Positions 1 to 11,752 of a DNA stretch of 64,000 nucleotides are shown piece by piece; the first letter of the stretch is position 1; the number at the start of each line of letters is the position of its first letter. The position numbers and the translations under genes are program-made. This DNA comes from Massospora cicadina. Taxonomy: Eukaryota; Entomophthoromycota; Entomophthoromycetes; Entomophthorales; Entomophthoraceae. A model generated the notes under the pieces. That model saw only the letters and a program-made list of their open reading frames with translations, searched no databases and had not been told where the DNA came from. The stretch covers positions 124,001 through 188,000 of the forward strand of contig JAKSZP010009274.1 in NCBI GenBank assembly GCA_022478985.1. Reading direction: 5' to 3'.

Positions 1-390
1 GTAGAAATAAAAACAGTTTTAATATATTATATGTGCCATTGAAAGTTAAATAAAGCTTGCTTGCTATACACTCATTACTAAAAGAAGAATTTGTAGCATC
101 AATTTGAATTGACTAGCTTGCACCTAATTATTATTGGTGGCTTCAAATAAATTAGTACATCTTATTATTTTCAAAAATTAGATTCTGCTTAACCTTAGTT
201 TCAATAATTTCATCACATGTTTTTTACATTCAGATTTTTTCATCTACTTCCATTATGCCTAAACATAGATCATTTACAGGTCAGAGTGAGAGACAAAGAA
301 GAAGAAATATATATTCACATGAAAGTCAATTTATAATAGACCAAATGCAAATTTAAATAGTGTAAATAAAATATAAATTGATGAAGTTAT
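1..390. other. AT-rich stretch without a gene
   Basis: No reading frame here has protein-like composition, and the one short minus-strand frame (331-513) is low-complexity Phe/Leu/Ser translation of AT-rich DNA. No repeat family seen elsewhere in the window is recognisable before the SINE tail at about 391. Confidence 0.6.
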
Positions 391-440
391 TTGAATTTTA
401 TTTGAGGTAAGCTGACCTGGGGACAGACATACTGAAAGCT
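391..440 (-). repeat. SINE 3'-tail fragment (copy 1)
   Basis: The bases match the shared 3' end of the SINE family described at 15200 and 20597, read on the minus strand: an A-rich tail next to the GGGC-TGACC-GGGGAC block. The body is missing, so this is a 3'-end fragment. Confidence 0.5.
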
Positions 441-514
441 TAAAAAGAAAACAAAAACTTAAACAAAACAAAATTCCTAGAGAGTGTAACGAAATAAAAC
501 TGAATAGAAACATA

Positions 515-2250
515 CCAACCAGGTGGGGAAGCGGCTAACCATTAACAAACCATGGAAGAGGGGGAGGGTGGGTCAGGGTGTGGGTCATTACCAAAACCTA
601 GGCGTTTTATGACTCTGAATACTGCAGAAAGCAAAGGTGTGGGGACATCCACATGATGAGGTTCAATATGGGCAAAAACAAGGTCATTTGACTCAAGTTG
701 GGCTGTGCAGAGGGCCTCAAAATAATTAGTGAGGTGGTGCTTAGCAGTCATACGGTCTTCAGGTAGAGAGGTCTGTATTTCAGCTTGTTCAGGGGCTATC
801 CAATCATTTTGTAGAATCAAGTAGGAACATTCATAAATAGCATTTACAGCATTTTGGGCTACTTTGTGCAACCCTGTGATTTCAGTCTTGGCAACATATG
901 GGAATTTTGGGAAGATGACCTTGGGTAAACCTGAGGCCAACATGTTGACAGTTTGAAGATTAGTATCCCATAGCTTAATATTTTCAGGGAGGATGCTGTA
1001 GCCACGGCCAGCTGATAGTCATTATGGAATGTTACATCATTTGTTTTAGGAATATAACGCCAGGAGTTAAATTGTGTTTTAAAGTCAGAATTCAAAAATT
1101 TGTTAGAATCAATATCATTGGGGGAGGGCGGAATGATTTCACCCAAGTTATCAATTCCATTCAATAGCTCCCAAGGATTTAGGTTGAATGGAATGCAGAA
1201 ATGGAATATAAATTGGCATGGGGGGAAATCATATTACAATTAGATGGGTACAGTAGTCCAAGCCTGACCCACATTGGTTGGTGCATGTTTAGGTGGGTGA
1301 GGGATGTTGGAGTTATGGGTGGGTACAGGAGCTTTGTACTGGATCATCAATTGCGTGAGCTGGGGTGGAAGGGACAGCAAGATACTCCATTCAAAAGCAA
1401 CCACCATGGCCACAAAGAGGGCGTGAAGGTGGTGTCAGTGGTATGGGAAAGGTTTTTCTGCTATAGTCAAGGGCAAAACAGATAGGAAAATTTGTTGCCT
1501 ATTGCAAAATCTATCCCAGATGCAATGATCAGGTTCTAAAGCCAGATGAGCATGCAGAGAAATCTGCTGGGTATTGGGATTAGTGGGGATTTGTAGTAGC
1601 AGTGGTGCGAGGGGCAGCAAAACGCTCTGCACTGATAGGTACAGTGAATTGGATAATAGGGGTGATGCCATAGGCTGAAAGCCCTGCCATCAATGCATCA
1701 TGTAAAGCCTAGGCCTGGAGATGCAAAGTGAGGTTCACAAAAGATACCACCAATGTAGAATCTGTAGGGAGGTTAGATTGAGTGGTGGGAACAGGAGTGT
1801 TTTTATATATTAAAGGGGTCATTACTGCTGCAGCTGCATCTCCTCAGAGGAAAACCTAATATCAAATTTGCCCTTAAAAAGGTGAAAGTTAATATATACA
1901 GCTGGTGAAAAGGTAGCTGAAGCAAGCTAAATAATTGCCTTATTAGCATATGGGAACAAGACTCCATACTTGACAAGAAGGCAGAAGCAAAGGTTTGAGC
2001 GTAGGAGGGTATTTGGGTTTGTATGAGGTGAGTGGACCTGCGCAAGGTGCAATATGAGGTCTCTAGGAGGAATAAACTGACCCAAAGAATTGTGTGGATT
2101 GGCTTAGCCAGGTCACAAGTATTTTCCTCCCAGGCAAAAAACACTTGAAGGAGTTTCACCGCTACCCTACTTGGGAGCAGCAGGTGGTGGGGCTGCGGAC
2201 ATCTGTAGAGTGGTGTCGTGGTAAATTGGAGTGGTAAAGTTAGTTTTACT
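515..2250 (-). mobile_element. ORF1-only LINE-related element, copy 1
   Basis: Minus-strand element homologous to the better-bounded copy at 30683-32594. Shared blocks include the 5' leader with a T-rich stretch (about 2170-2260 here) and the run at about 1850-1970 that aligns with 32150-32290. The end near 515-545 reads GTGGGGAAGCGGCTAACC, which resembles the 3' end of the LINE at 46591. No reverse transcriptase or endonuclease is present. Ends are approximate, and no convincing target duplication was found. Confidence 0.6.
542..2159 (-). pseudogene. Decayed LINE ORF1-like (Gag-like) protein
   Basis: The coding region is broken into overlapping frames (1803-2159, 1435-1671, 859-1164, 542-943). 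The last two align with the C-terminal part of the protein in the copy at 30683: the blocks KFLN-DFKTQ-RYIPK and FPKFPY-EITGLHKVAQNAVNAI correspond to KFFVDPPKLR-RFHPK and IPNFPH-KIEELAFSVSRACINA. A domain of unknown function downstream of the zinc knuckle is therefore conserved in both copies. The knuckle itself is not legible here. By analogy with LINE ORF1 the product would have been a nucleic-acid-binding particle protein; the function of the C-terminal part is unknown. Confidence 0.5.
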
Positions 2251-2259
2251 TTTTAAAAT

Positions 2260-3290
2260 AAAATAAAATGCTCAAAAGTAAGTTTGAGTGGAAAGAGATC
2301 CTCAAAATGACAAAACTGCATTAAGAAAACATATAAATGCGCACTGAATATTAGTTCAAAAAATTTTAATACTTTTTTATTATGAATTAATGCATTTAGA
2401 ATGCAGGTTTTGCAATGCAAAACATTTTTGATCCGAATTAACTTTAAGTAAAAGGACTTCATTCACTTCATGTTGTCATAAGAGTAAAGAAAAATTACCA
2501 GCCTTAAGTAAAAAATTAATACTTTGCATCATTATTTTATGATAGACTAACTTCAAATGAACCTTCAATAAAAAGAAACTCAATTTTTTGAAAACATTCA
2601 TATTACAATTCACCCTTTTCTATGTTTAGCTCAGAAGTCAATATTTCAGATACAGTTATGTGTGGAGTGCATCATTTTAAATTACATGATGTTTTTTATC
2701 ACAGATCAGGTCCAACGACTGCTGGATATGGTGCTCACCATCTTATACGCAACTATTTTTATGATATTGACACTGCTGTCAAATATAGATTATGTTAATA
2801 TAATCAGACATGCAACAACAATATAGTGTATGAATTTTCTTAAATTGGAATGCATTATACATTTCATTTGGTCATTCATTACAATGAAAGATCATTATCA
2901 GAGAGTTAAAAAATCAAAATAAAAGAACTTGTATGCTCTTTTAAGTAAATTGTAATTTAGATCTACGCCATTATAATGATGTAGTTCATACTGATGTAAC
3001 AGTAATATTTAATACAGTTGATGGTGAGCCAATCTTTGAATAAAATATGATTCTATTTTCAAAAGTTAATGGTACCATTAAAAAAATATGTCTGTTTTGG
3101 ATTCTTCATTGGACCTTTTAGCATATCCATTACTCTTCCAAAAGGTGATACTAGGTGCATATCAATATTTCTCATCTTTTACCATCTACATCTAAATTAA
3201 GAGCACCCCAAAAAAATTAATTATGCTTCAGTATGTAGCATATTGACTTAGAATTAGAGAATATTTTAGTATGTTGCACCATTCACAAAA
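2260..3290. other. AT-rich stretch, possible upstream part of Helitron
   Basis: No open gene. Translation around 2680-2800 gives a readable stretch (GPTTAGYGAHHL-RNYFYDID) that could be decayed coding sequence belonging to the Helitron starting near 3290, but I cannot align it to a known domain. Confidence 0.4.
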
Positions 3291-5420
3291 ATTATTTCTG
3301 CAGTGGATAGTTGATATGTATGTGAGAATAGAGGGCACAAGATTAAATCTCAATTTAAGAAATCAAACAAGTATTAGGTCTGAAGTTTACAACAATTAAA
3401 CAGATAATTTAGAATTAAACCCTCAATAATAATAATGTTGGACGTGAAGTAAAAAACCATCTTCATTCTTTGTATCTCCAATAAATATGTATCAGAATTA
3501 TTTAGATGCAATGACAATAGTGCAACAGTTTGGAAAGCCTTCTTTGTTTAGTAATATGACCTGCAATCCAAGTTGGTTTGAAATAGTTAACAATATTAGT
3601 GTAGGTGAGTCAGCTAATTTTCAACCTGATATTGTTGTGCGTGTAATCAAGTCCAAACTGAAAGCTTTATGATGGCCTTATACTAAAAAAATCTTTGGTA
3701 AAGTTAAAGCACTCATTTATACAATTTTATTCAAAAGAGAAGATTGCCTCATGCTCACATTTTACTCTCTTTAAATGAGCAAGATAAAATTGGTAATGCT
3801 ACTGATATTTATAAAGTTGTATCTGTGAAAATTTCTAAAATTGAAACACATACTACACTACAAGAAATTTATTTTATTTAGATGGGCTGACCATGGGACA
3901 AATATACTGCACTAATAGGAGGGGTAGGGAATATGGAGCAAAAATATAAGAATGAAGGACATAAACCTAAGTAGTCAGGGTAAAATCTTTCTGCACATGT
4001 TCTGATAGGTCAAAATTACATGATTTAACTTCACTAATTTTCTTGGTTGTACTGAGGCATGGTGCGCAAATCCACATGTTTTATATCCTCTTGGAACAGA
4101 AGTACAATTTCTGCCAAGATGTGATTCAAACCTACATTGTGAGGGGTGATAGCGGGATGCCCATCCTAATATGCCAGCACCCCCTACATTTCATAAATAT
4201 ATTGTAAAACACATGATGCATGGTCCATACGGTGTAATTAATCCAAATTCAGTATATGTGGGTGATGAAAATGCACAAAAAATACTAAAATGCTTTAATA
4301 AATTTACATGTGATTCATTAAATGAATATCCATTATACAGATGTCGTGATAATGGTATTAATGCTGAAGTTTGCAGATGTTACCTTGACAATCATCATGT
4401 TATACCATACAATTTGTATTTACTTGCCAAATTTAATTGTTATATAGGTGTTGAAGTATGCACTACAGTTAAAAGTGATAAATATATAAATATGTGTATA
4501 AAGACTATGGCAGTGCATCTGTTGAATTAGGTTTAAAGAGAAATGAACCAGGTCAAGAAATACAAATTGATGAACTTAATTTTTTTAAATGGCCAAAATG
4601 TCAGATTTAATGAAGCAGTATGGCGCATCTATGAATTACCAATGCGTTTTCAATCAGATATCATTGTTAGACTTGAAATTCATTTACCACATAGACAGAA
4701 TGTTTACTATTGAGAAGGGCAAGAACGTCAAGCAATTGAAAATGCAAGACAAACAAAATTATTAGCATTTTTAAATTAATCAATAAGATCCATAAGCGCA
4801 TGAATAGAAAGTGTATTGAAATTCCTTTGCATTATGCATGGGAAGATTTCTAAAAAATGGAATAAGAGAAGGCATGGAGGTGATAGAATTATTATATGCA
4901 TATATGTAATATCACCAAAAGACAATAAACTTTTCATCCACAATTGCTTTTATTACATGTCTGTGGGCTAAAATCATTTGAGGATGTTAAAACATACAAT
5001 GAAATTATACACACTTATTTTGTTAAAAGCGTGCCATGCTTTCAGAATTGCTTCAAATGATAATGAATAATGCTAATATCCAAATGAAGAAAAAAATAAC
5101 ATTCGCCAAAACAAATGCAAAAATTATTTAGTTACATTTGTGCATTGAATGTGCCAGCTAAGGCAAATCCGTTATGGAATGATTTCAAAGTATATCTTAA
5201 TGAAGATGTTTTGAGAGATTACAACAATGAATTATTTTTTAATACAGCTTTATTTTAAATTGAAGAGATTTTGAAGGTTCATAATTTGTTATGTTAAGAA
5301 CTTGGTTTACCAGTTCTCACGTATTTGCAGAGAACAGACAAAGCAAATGCTATAGATCCAATAGAACAAGAATTTCTGTTTTGTGAGCATTATAAAGCTG
5401 CAAATATTTTAAATTTTATT
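3290..5420 (+). pseudogene. Helitron replication initiator, N-terminal half (broken)
   Basis: Recognisable blocks in order: VDMYVRIEGTRLN-RNQ (about 3310-3370), the Helitron_like_N signature YLDAMTIVQQFGKPSLF-NMTCNPSWFEI followed by PDIVVRVIKSKLKAL (3487-3672), PHAHIL (about 3750), then after a SINE VKHMMHGPYGVINPNS, YPLYRCRDNG, and HHVIPYNLYLL-FNC-VEVC (4171-4530), and HLPHRQNVYY with VSPKDNKLF (4680-4940). In intact Helitrons this region leads into the HUH rolling-circle nuclease, which nicks the element and ligates it to the target. The two-His, two-Tyr catalytic region cannot be assembled because stops and indels intervene. Family assignment is firm; activity is excluded. Confidence 0.8.
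3868..4170 (-). repeat. SINE with shared tail but different head (copy 2)
   Basis: The plus-strand left edge (A/T-rich tail, then GGGCTGACCATGGGAC) is the 3' tail of the SINE family. The remainder does not match the standard body. Its far end, on the minus strand, includes AGGTTTGAATCAC, resembling a tRNA B box, so the head may come from another tRNA. It separates two Helitron coding blocks (PHAHIL and KHMMHGP). The right edge is approximate. Confidence 0.5.
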
Positions 5421-5700
5421 CAAGGTGGGCTGACCAGGGGATGATACTGCACTGATGAAGGATGAAGGATATTTGAGTTAATGGGAAAGGAGGATAAACC
5501 CTAGAAAACCTCCAGTGCAGCGTATGATAGGCCAGGAACTCCATGGACTGCCTTGCTATTCACTATCTCAGTTTGGGGTATTGGTGCATAACACTAGCAC
5601 AATCATAGTTATCCCCTACCCAAAGTTCCTGTACCAGAATTGAACTTGGGGAGGCAGTAGTAGAGGGTCCATATTATACCACTGGGGTATCCTCCCCTTA
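5411..5700 (-). repeat. tRNA-derived SINE (copy 3), near full length
   Basis: Minus-strand copy with the full layout: A-box-like TACCCCAGTGG near 5685, B-box-like AAGTTCAATTCTG near 5640, conserved body, and tail at 5411-5430. Flanked by diverged target duplications AAGCTGCAAATATT (about 5395-5408) and AAACTGCAAACATT (about 5703-5716), which shows retrotransposition into the Helitron. Confidence 0.75.
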
Positions 5701-7345
5701 TGAAACTGCAAACATTAAACATTATAGTATTTTTATTGATCATGTGATTTGTGAAGTTTTGCATCATGATACTGGATCTAAACTTTTCTAACAGCTTACA
5801 AAGGTTGTGAAAACAGTCACACAAACAGCAATCATTCACAAATTAAATTTGCTTAAGCTTGGTTGCTTTGCAAACCCCACGCCTTTGTTCTCTGCCTTGG
5901 CCCACACTTTGTACTATGCGGATAAAGCAGATGAGCCCCCTGATCCCCTTCCCCTGTTGTCATGGTGTTATAAGTGGCTCACTGCTGTGCCACTTGGTAG
6001 GTCTTTTTCTCGTTTTTTGTGTGTCTCACCGCTCATTTAGGATAATTGGTCATGTTTTCAGTTTGGTTAGTTTTGGTGTTTCTGTTTCAGTATTGTCCAT
6101 CCCCTGGTCAGCATACCTCAAATAAATTTTAAATTGCTGCATTGCAACAGCATTCAGTGGCATAGCTTTAACTCTATTACTTGGAGGTAGAACTTAACAC
6201 AATGTGTTTAAATTGCCTATACCCATTTTGGAAAACCTGTATCAATTATTACCACAGATAGTAGTTATGGACATTACATAAATTCATCATCATTGATAGT
6301 TATTGATGGAATCTCTATGTGCCCACTGCAAGTGTTGAAAATAATAAAGAGATTATTGCAGGATCTATATGATAAAAAATAGATATAGTTTATTTGGAGG
6401 GAAAACAATACATCTGTGCGGTAATTTTTGGCAAATCTTATTATTTGTCCCACATGGATCATGTGCAACTTTAATTGAAAATTGTGTCATGAATTGACAT
6501 AAGATTGTTTATTTTCATAGAGTAATTTTACTAAAAATTTGAGAGCCTTACCAAATGAAATAGAATTGTGTTATATTCTAGAAAAAAATGGTAATGATGA
6601 AGCCCAACATTTTCAAAGTTTGGTGAAAATATTATTGAAATACCTCAGCAATTAATAGATGTAAATAGTATTATCAATGACTTGTATAGAATACGTTAAA
6701 AAACATACTCTCAGATAACATATTAAAGTCAATTAATTTAGCACCTAAAGATTTATTGTACTTTTATTAATATTGATATAATTAATCAAATACCAGGTGA
6801 ACAGAAAATATACTATAGTTATAATAAAATAAAATGCGATGACAATGAAATCAATAACTATCCGGTTTAATTTTTGAATTCTTTGACTATTAGTAGTTTG
6901 CCGCCGCATAAAATATTTTGTAAAGTTTATTTTCATCGTTTTACTTATCAGAAACTTAAAAACAAAGGAAGCATTAGTCAATTGAACAAGAATACACATC
7001 ACGTATATGCATCATAATGTTATCAATTATAGAGTTTAACTGAAACTTCACTCAACAAGAGAATTTTGATGCCATGTATAAATTTAACATAATCCGGTAC
7101 TGTTTTACCATTTAACTATCAAAGAACTCATTTTCTAATTATAGATGTATTTGCAATAACAATAAATAAGTCTCAAGGACAAATTTCAAAAAATTGGAAT
7201 TTTATTGAGGCTGCCAGTTTTTATATATGGTCAATTGTACATTACAGCAAATATAGTACAATCATTTGATGGCTTGAGATTATATAACTCTGAATATTAT
7301 GGCTAAGGGCATTTAGCAAAAAATATAAGAGTATTTACAAATGAC
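5700..7345 (+). pseudogene. Helitron Pif1-like helicase half (broken)
   Basis: Decayed helicase motifs on the plus strand: ATAFSGIALTLLLGGRT near 6150-6200 (usual SSGIAAxLLxGGRTAHSxF), a LFGGKTIHLCGN-WQILLFVPHGS stretch near 6390-6460 (Q/R-rich motif III region), NQIPGEQKIYYS-CDDNEINNYPV near 6785-6870, and FAITINKSQGQ near 7150-7185 (motif VI region). The Walker A P-loop expected upstream was not found; the segment that should hold it is interrupted by SINE sequence. In Helitrons this domain unwinds the donor strand during rolling-circle transposition. Many stops and frameshifts. Confidence 0.75.
5850..6135 (+). repeat. SINE-like element with shared tail and unrelated head (copy 4)
   Basis: The plus-strand 3' end (GTCCATCCCCTGGTCAGC, then CCTCAAATAAA at about 6095-6127) is the family tail. 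The upstream 240 bases are GC-richer than the surrounding Helitron and do not match the standard SINE body. Left boundary uncertain. Confidence 0.5.
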
Positions 7346-7737
7346 ATCATTTAAACAAAAGTTCTTTTTATTAAATTCACTTTTAAAATACTTTAAGTTT
7401 GTTGGACAGCATTTATTTTTTAACTCCCTGGTTTTTAAATACTAAAAAATATATATGAAAAAATATGAGGCACATATTTTTTATTTTACTTTTCTTATAT
7501 TTTTTATTTAAATTTTATATAATTTAGAAAAAGATAGGTAAAAGAACTGTGTAACCTTTATGAAACCTAATCAGTAAGTCAATAAAAACTCAAAGAAATG
7601 TTAAAATATGTGTTATTGCTTTTTATATATGGCTTACCAAAACTAAACCTCATTTTTCCTTTCATATTTTTCATATAGCTCAAGAATTAATGCATAAAAA
7701 ATTAAAAAAAACTATATGATTCTTGTAGCAGTAATTT
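7346..7737. other. AT-rich stretch without features
   Basis: Low-complexity A/T sequence following the Helitron helicase remnant. It may contain the Helitron 3' end, but no CTRR with an adjacent hairpin was identified by eye. Confidence 0.5.
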
Positions 7738-7795
7738 TAAATTTTATTTAAGGTTTGCTAACCTGGGACAATACTGCACCAATGAAGGGGATTCA
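7738..7795 (-). repeat. SINE 3'-tail fragment (copy 5)
   Basis: The tail block (AAATTTTATTTAAGG, GCTAACCTGGGACAATACTGCACC) matches the SINE 3' end on the minus strand. The match stops near 7795, so the copy is severely 5'-truncated. Confidence 0.5.
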
Positions 7796-7896
7796 AATTG
7801 ATGGGTTTTAAGTTTTGGCAGATTTGGTTAATTCTGCCAAATACATTGCACAGGTAAAACCCACTGCTCAGCAGACAAGCGATATTAAGATCACTG

Positions 7897-8816
7897 TGTA
7901 AGTCCTGGAGACCAGCCCTGCAACTGGATAGGGAACAACACCCCTTACAGACAAAAAGAGGTCACAAGGACCAAGTGGACCCTCTGTCACAACTGAGCGA
8001 CTTAGCCCACGTGACAGATGAGCTCTGGGTGACTGCCCTCCCCCCAAGGATACCCCATTCCCACCTCTTTCCCCTCCTCAACCCTGGTAAGTTTAATAGA
8101 GGGAGTCTGCAGAGAGATTGCACAAACCAGAGGCCATGGACAGGCCCCCCGGAACCCCCCAATCCCCAGGCAAACTATGTCAAAATTTTGGGGAAACAGC
8201 ATTTAACAACATTGGAGCCCAGCCTGAAAATTCCAATCTGGGGGATTCAGTCCAGACTGGCCGGCACTGGAAATTAGGTTGGGGCACAACTTGGGTCTTA
8301 AACCAGGCACCAAATGAAAAACCAGCTTCCCCAATGCTCTAGAATAGATCTGGGAAGTTTGGTTCATGTGAATAGTCCAATTGAGCTTTCTTCCTGAGTC
8401 TCAAACAACTCAACCCAATGGACCCTGCCTCCTGGGATGAATCCAGAAAATCTAAATCATGCAAACAGGCCAACTCAGATGACCAGGACCTGAATTGGTA
8501 GCATTGACCTGGCTTGGCCCCAAGAATGTGGAAAAATTTGCAAAAGATTTTTGATTTTTACCAAAATCTCAAGCATCACCCTACCCCCTCCATGCAAGCC
8601 AACCAAATCCCATCACCAAACCCCAAACACCCAATCCCATGATACCTTCCCTATTTGATTTATCTGGTACTTAAGGCAACTGTCCTGCCCAGGGGCAGTT
8701 GTTCATTCTCTTATCTTCTGCACTTTACTCTTAATAAAAATTTGAATTCCCTGTACAGATTGCCGCAGCCTGCATCCACCTTATTTTTTACTAAAATTTT
8801 GCCAATTAATCTGACA
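7897..8816 (+). repeat. Chromovirus-type LTR E1
   Basis: Begins TGTAAGTCC, ends CTGACA, 920 bp. Homologous along its length to 10724-11642 (919 bp), including the opening with GACCAGCCC-TGCAACTGGATAGGG, the GATGAGC block and an AATAAA-containing stretch (8732-8740) followed by GCCGCAGCCTGC. TG..CA ends and an internal poly(A) signal are typical of an LTR. The opening also matches the LTRs of elements D and F in opposite orientation, so it belongs to the same superfamily. Confidence 0.65.
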
Positions 8817-9313
8817 AAGCATGCCATCGCCTAAGTTCTCATATCAATGCTCACTGACTGGATCATCTGGTCACACAACCCTGCCATGTGGCAGCAGATC
8901 TTAAATGTGATAATCTGCCTCGCCCCAATGATGAACCCACTGTTTCATTCATTACCCTGTGTATGTTTAACAAGAACCCTTTCATCCGTTCTACTGCCAA
9001 GTTTCAGAACTACTCCCCAGTTGGAGAAGCACCAGAGAGGCCCTGACCCACTGTTTGCAAACTCAGGGTCCATAATCAGATCAGCCGCTGATGGATCAGC
9101 CTACCTGTGGGACCTGAAACGTGCCATCCAGGGGAAACTCAGGCCCTCCCCTTATGAGACACATTCCACCTCTGTTCTCACTTCTGATTGCACAGCAGTC
9201 CCTGTGCCATCCCTTGCTGGTGCGCAAGCTCTCCTGTTTGAATCAGAAGGCCAGCAACTGTGAACCCTGGAGGAGTCATTGTCCTCCCTGCCTCTCCTGC
9301 CCTTGGGGATTTG
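8817..9313 (+). pseudogene. Retrotransposon leader / Gag N-terminus remnant after LTR E1
   Basis: Sequence downstream of LTR E1 is homologous to that downstream of LTR E2 (11643-11752 plus 13181-13560). Both have the TGTGGCAGCAGATC or CGTGGCAGCAGATC leader and a frame starting MNPL with a PQLE-Q motif and QGK-PSP-Y blocks. The frame (8847-9263) is open but has no recognised domain. Position after an LTR suggests Gag or leader; the function is not demonstrable. Confidence 0.4.
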
Positions 9314-9580
9314 TCATGGAATCTGCTGATTACAATAAAACTTGGCTTCCAATATGGGTGTGTAACAACCCAGTGGAAAGCCCAAAGTGCCAAGGGCATA
9401 GCAGATCTGAGCAGTTGTAGTAGGGATCCTCTATTATTCTGGTGAGGGAAATAAAAGTTAATAAACATACCAAAGGCCTCATAGCAAACCAAATGGCTGC
9501 AATGGGGGCAACCGTGGGTCTTGCTGGGGCATCCCCCAAGGGTTGTAGAGGCAAGGAGGATGACCAATCCTCCTGGTTTT
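9314..9580 (-). repeat. Inverted LTR-end / Gag-junction fragment
   Basis: On the minus strand this matches the segments at 13560-13797 and 14150-14355: a block encoding GCPH-FA-PLV or its equivalent, then the WVVTHPYWKPSF version of the conserved LTR-end block, ending at GTCATGG (9315). It is inverted relative to the E1 leader it abuts, so it marks a rearrangement or nested remnant. Confidence 0.5.
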
Positions 9581-10723
9581 GCAGTTGGTAAGCTTTGGCT
9601 TTATTTTCCCAACCATCTTAGACTGGATCATCATAATAAAAGTTCTGAAAATCATAAAAAGTTTCAAAATTTTTAAAATGCTGTTCAGGTTCAAGAATCA
9701 AATCAAATCAATCTGACCATTGGGAGGCCTTGGGCCTCGCCTTGCATTCATTGAGAGGTTTTGGGTTTGGTAGAGAGTTCAGGTGCATCGCCAGCATGGC
9801 AGATCAGTTTCTCAAATTTATTTGAGCTTGATTGGCCCTTGGAAGAATGGCCCATATGGTCTGGTGCCTGGTCGCAACCTCACATTTGTATGGACAGTGA
9901 GTCCTCACATCCAAATTGAGAATCACGATTGGTAGAGATAGCCTCACTCTGCCTAATTTGTGATGAACCACCAGCAGATCCGAGAGGCAGATTAGTTCAA
10001 ATTTCTCCAAATATTTTGTAGAGTGGGAGGCAAACCCAAAGCTGGTTCGCTGGGTGCTGAATGGTAAACAAGTCATTGTGAAGAGTTTGATGGATCTGAA
10101 AACTCTTCTAAAGCAGTGAGTTGGCGTCATAGGCTTGTGGCGAATTCTTGAATCACAATCACTGTTTGGTTGGCCACTGGATTGATGGCTTAGAGGGCCT
10201 ACTTGATGACTATCAGCCCTTGGATGCAGATCTCTGTGTACTTCACTGGGTTAAGTAAAAGTATTTTGAAGAAAGTGATGGAGCTCACAGAGTAGGTTTG
10301 GGTTGGAATAGTTTTTATTAACAAAAAGGTAAAAATGGACTGACAACTTCTTCTTACAGAGGCAGTTACCTTATATATGCAAAATGGGGAAATGGGGCCA
10401 TGGGTACATCTTCTTGGGCAGCAGCAGCTGACGTACTCATGGGTACTCAGCCAAGGTTTGGGGCTTCATAGTCCAGCTTGCATAAAGGTCGCAAAAACTC
10501 TGAAAATTTAATTGTTGGATCTGCCGAGGGAGGGCCCTCACTGATCTAAACATAAGTGGATTTACTCAGATTGAGGGGCGGCCAAATTGGGTTCTTCTAG
10601 GGTCAATTATAACAAATTTTTGACCGATTTTTTTAGGTTTCCTGAAAGCAAATTTCCAACTTGGATTGGCTTTCCCAGACCCAGAATTTTAGATTCTGTG
10701 TCCTGGACTGGGTTTACTAACTC
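9581..10723. other. Internal or unassigned retroelement sequence between LTRs
   Basis: No frame gives recognised retroelement enzyme motifs. The GC content resembles the neighbouring LTRs more than the AT-rich host DNA. The stretch at 10310-10360 (TTTTTATTAACAAAA and GACTGACAACTTC) is similar to 14420-14450, suggesting a further repeat family with undefined borders. Confidence 0.4.
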
Positions 10724-11642
10724 TGTAAGCCTTGAGGACCAGCCCTTGCAACTGGATAGGGTTCAGCACCCCTTCTGGATGAAAAGGGGCCCCAAGGCTC
10801 CTGTGGACTCTCTGTCACAGCTGGGCGACCTCGCCCATGTGATAGATGAGCGCTTGGTGATGGCTTTCCTACCCAAAGCCATCCCACTCCCACCTCTTCC
10901 CCCTCTTCAATCCTAGTAAGGTTGATAGAAGGGGTCTTCAGGGAGGTGGTGCACATCAGGGGGCATGGAGAGGGTCCTGGGTCCACCCACTTCCCAGGCA
11001 AGCCATGGCCAAAATTTGGGAAAATGGCAATTCCCAATATTGGAGCCTGGCCGGTCATTTCCAGACTGGTGGAGCCTGTCTGAGCTGGCCTGCTTTGGAA
11101 GTCAGATCAGAATACAGCTCAGATTGCAAACCTGGTTTTGAATGACTCAGATCACCTGGCCCAACACTCTGAGATGGATCCAGGGAGTTCAGATCATATA
11201 AGTGGCCCAGTTGAGGGATTGTCCCAATTTATGGCAAATCTGATCCATGGACCCCTGCCTCCCAAGACAAATCTGGCCTGCCCCAACCATGCGAACAGGC
11301 TGATTTGAGTCATCAGGACCCAGGTCAGTAGCATCAATTTGGCTTGGTCCCAAGAATTTGAGAAAATTTGCGAAAATTTATAAGCTTTTGCCTGAATTGG
11401 GAGCTGCCTTCTACCCCCTCTGATCCAGCCAACTAAATCCCTTCCCCATTCCCAAATGACCAATTCCTTGATAGTTCCAAATGGTTATCACCCAGTTTAA
11501 AAGGCAACTGGTCCCACTGATGGCATTTGTCAGTTCATTCTTCTTGCCTTTCATCGAAATAAATCTAAAACTCCGCCTAGTTTGCCACAGCCTACGTCTG
11601 CCTTTAAAACATTTATAAATAATTCCATCAATCGATCTGACA
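10724..11642 (+). repeat. Chromovirus-type LTR E2
   Basis: Begins TGTAAGCC, ends CTGACA, 919 bp, in direct orientation with LTR E1. Its GGGCGACCTCGCCCATGTG-ATAGATGAGCGC stretch is the reverse complement of a block in LTR F and the solo LTR at 11753. It is followed by the same leader as E1, so E1 and E2 are not a simple 5'/3' pair of one element. Confidence 0.65.
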
Positions 11643-11752
11643 AAGCATGTCATCACCCAAATCCCCTCTGCTGATGTTCGCTGACTGGATTATCCAGTCA
11701 TTCAATCCTGCCACGTGGCAGCAGATCATAAATGCAATTAATCCACTCCACC

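Larger units (their letters stand above)
3290..7345 (+). mobile_element. Decayed Helitron (Rep/helicase type)
   Basis: The plus strand carries, in order, the Helitron_like_N region, the Rep-side linker and a Pif1-type helicase. The pieces are separated by stops, frameshifts and at least three SINE insertions (3868-4170, 5411-5700, about 5850-6135). The order matches an autonomous Helitron. The expected 5'-TC and 3'-hairpin-CTRR ends could not be located, so the boundaries are those of the recognisable protein. It is AT-rich and clearly dead. Confidence 0.8.

Noticed and set aside
331..513. Small hydrophobic protein on the minus strand
   Set aside because: Low-complexity translation of AT-rich DNA next to a SINE tail, no conserved motif.
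5807..6125. Hydrophobic proteins in the GC-richer patch
   Set aside because: Both frames lie within the SINE-like element with the shared 3' tail (5850-6135); no independent support.
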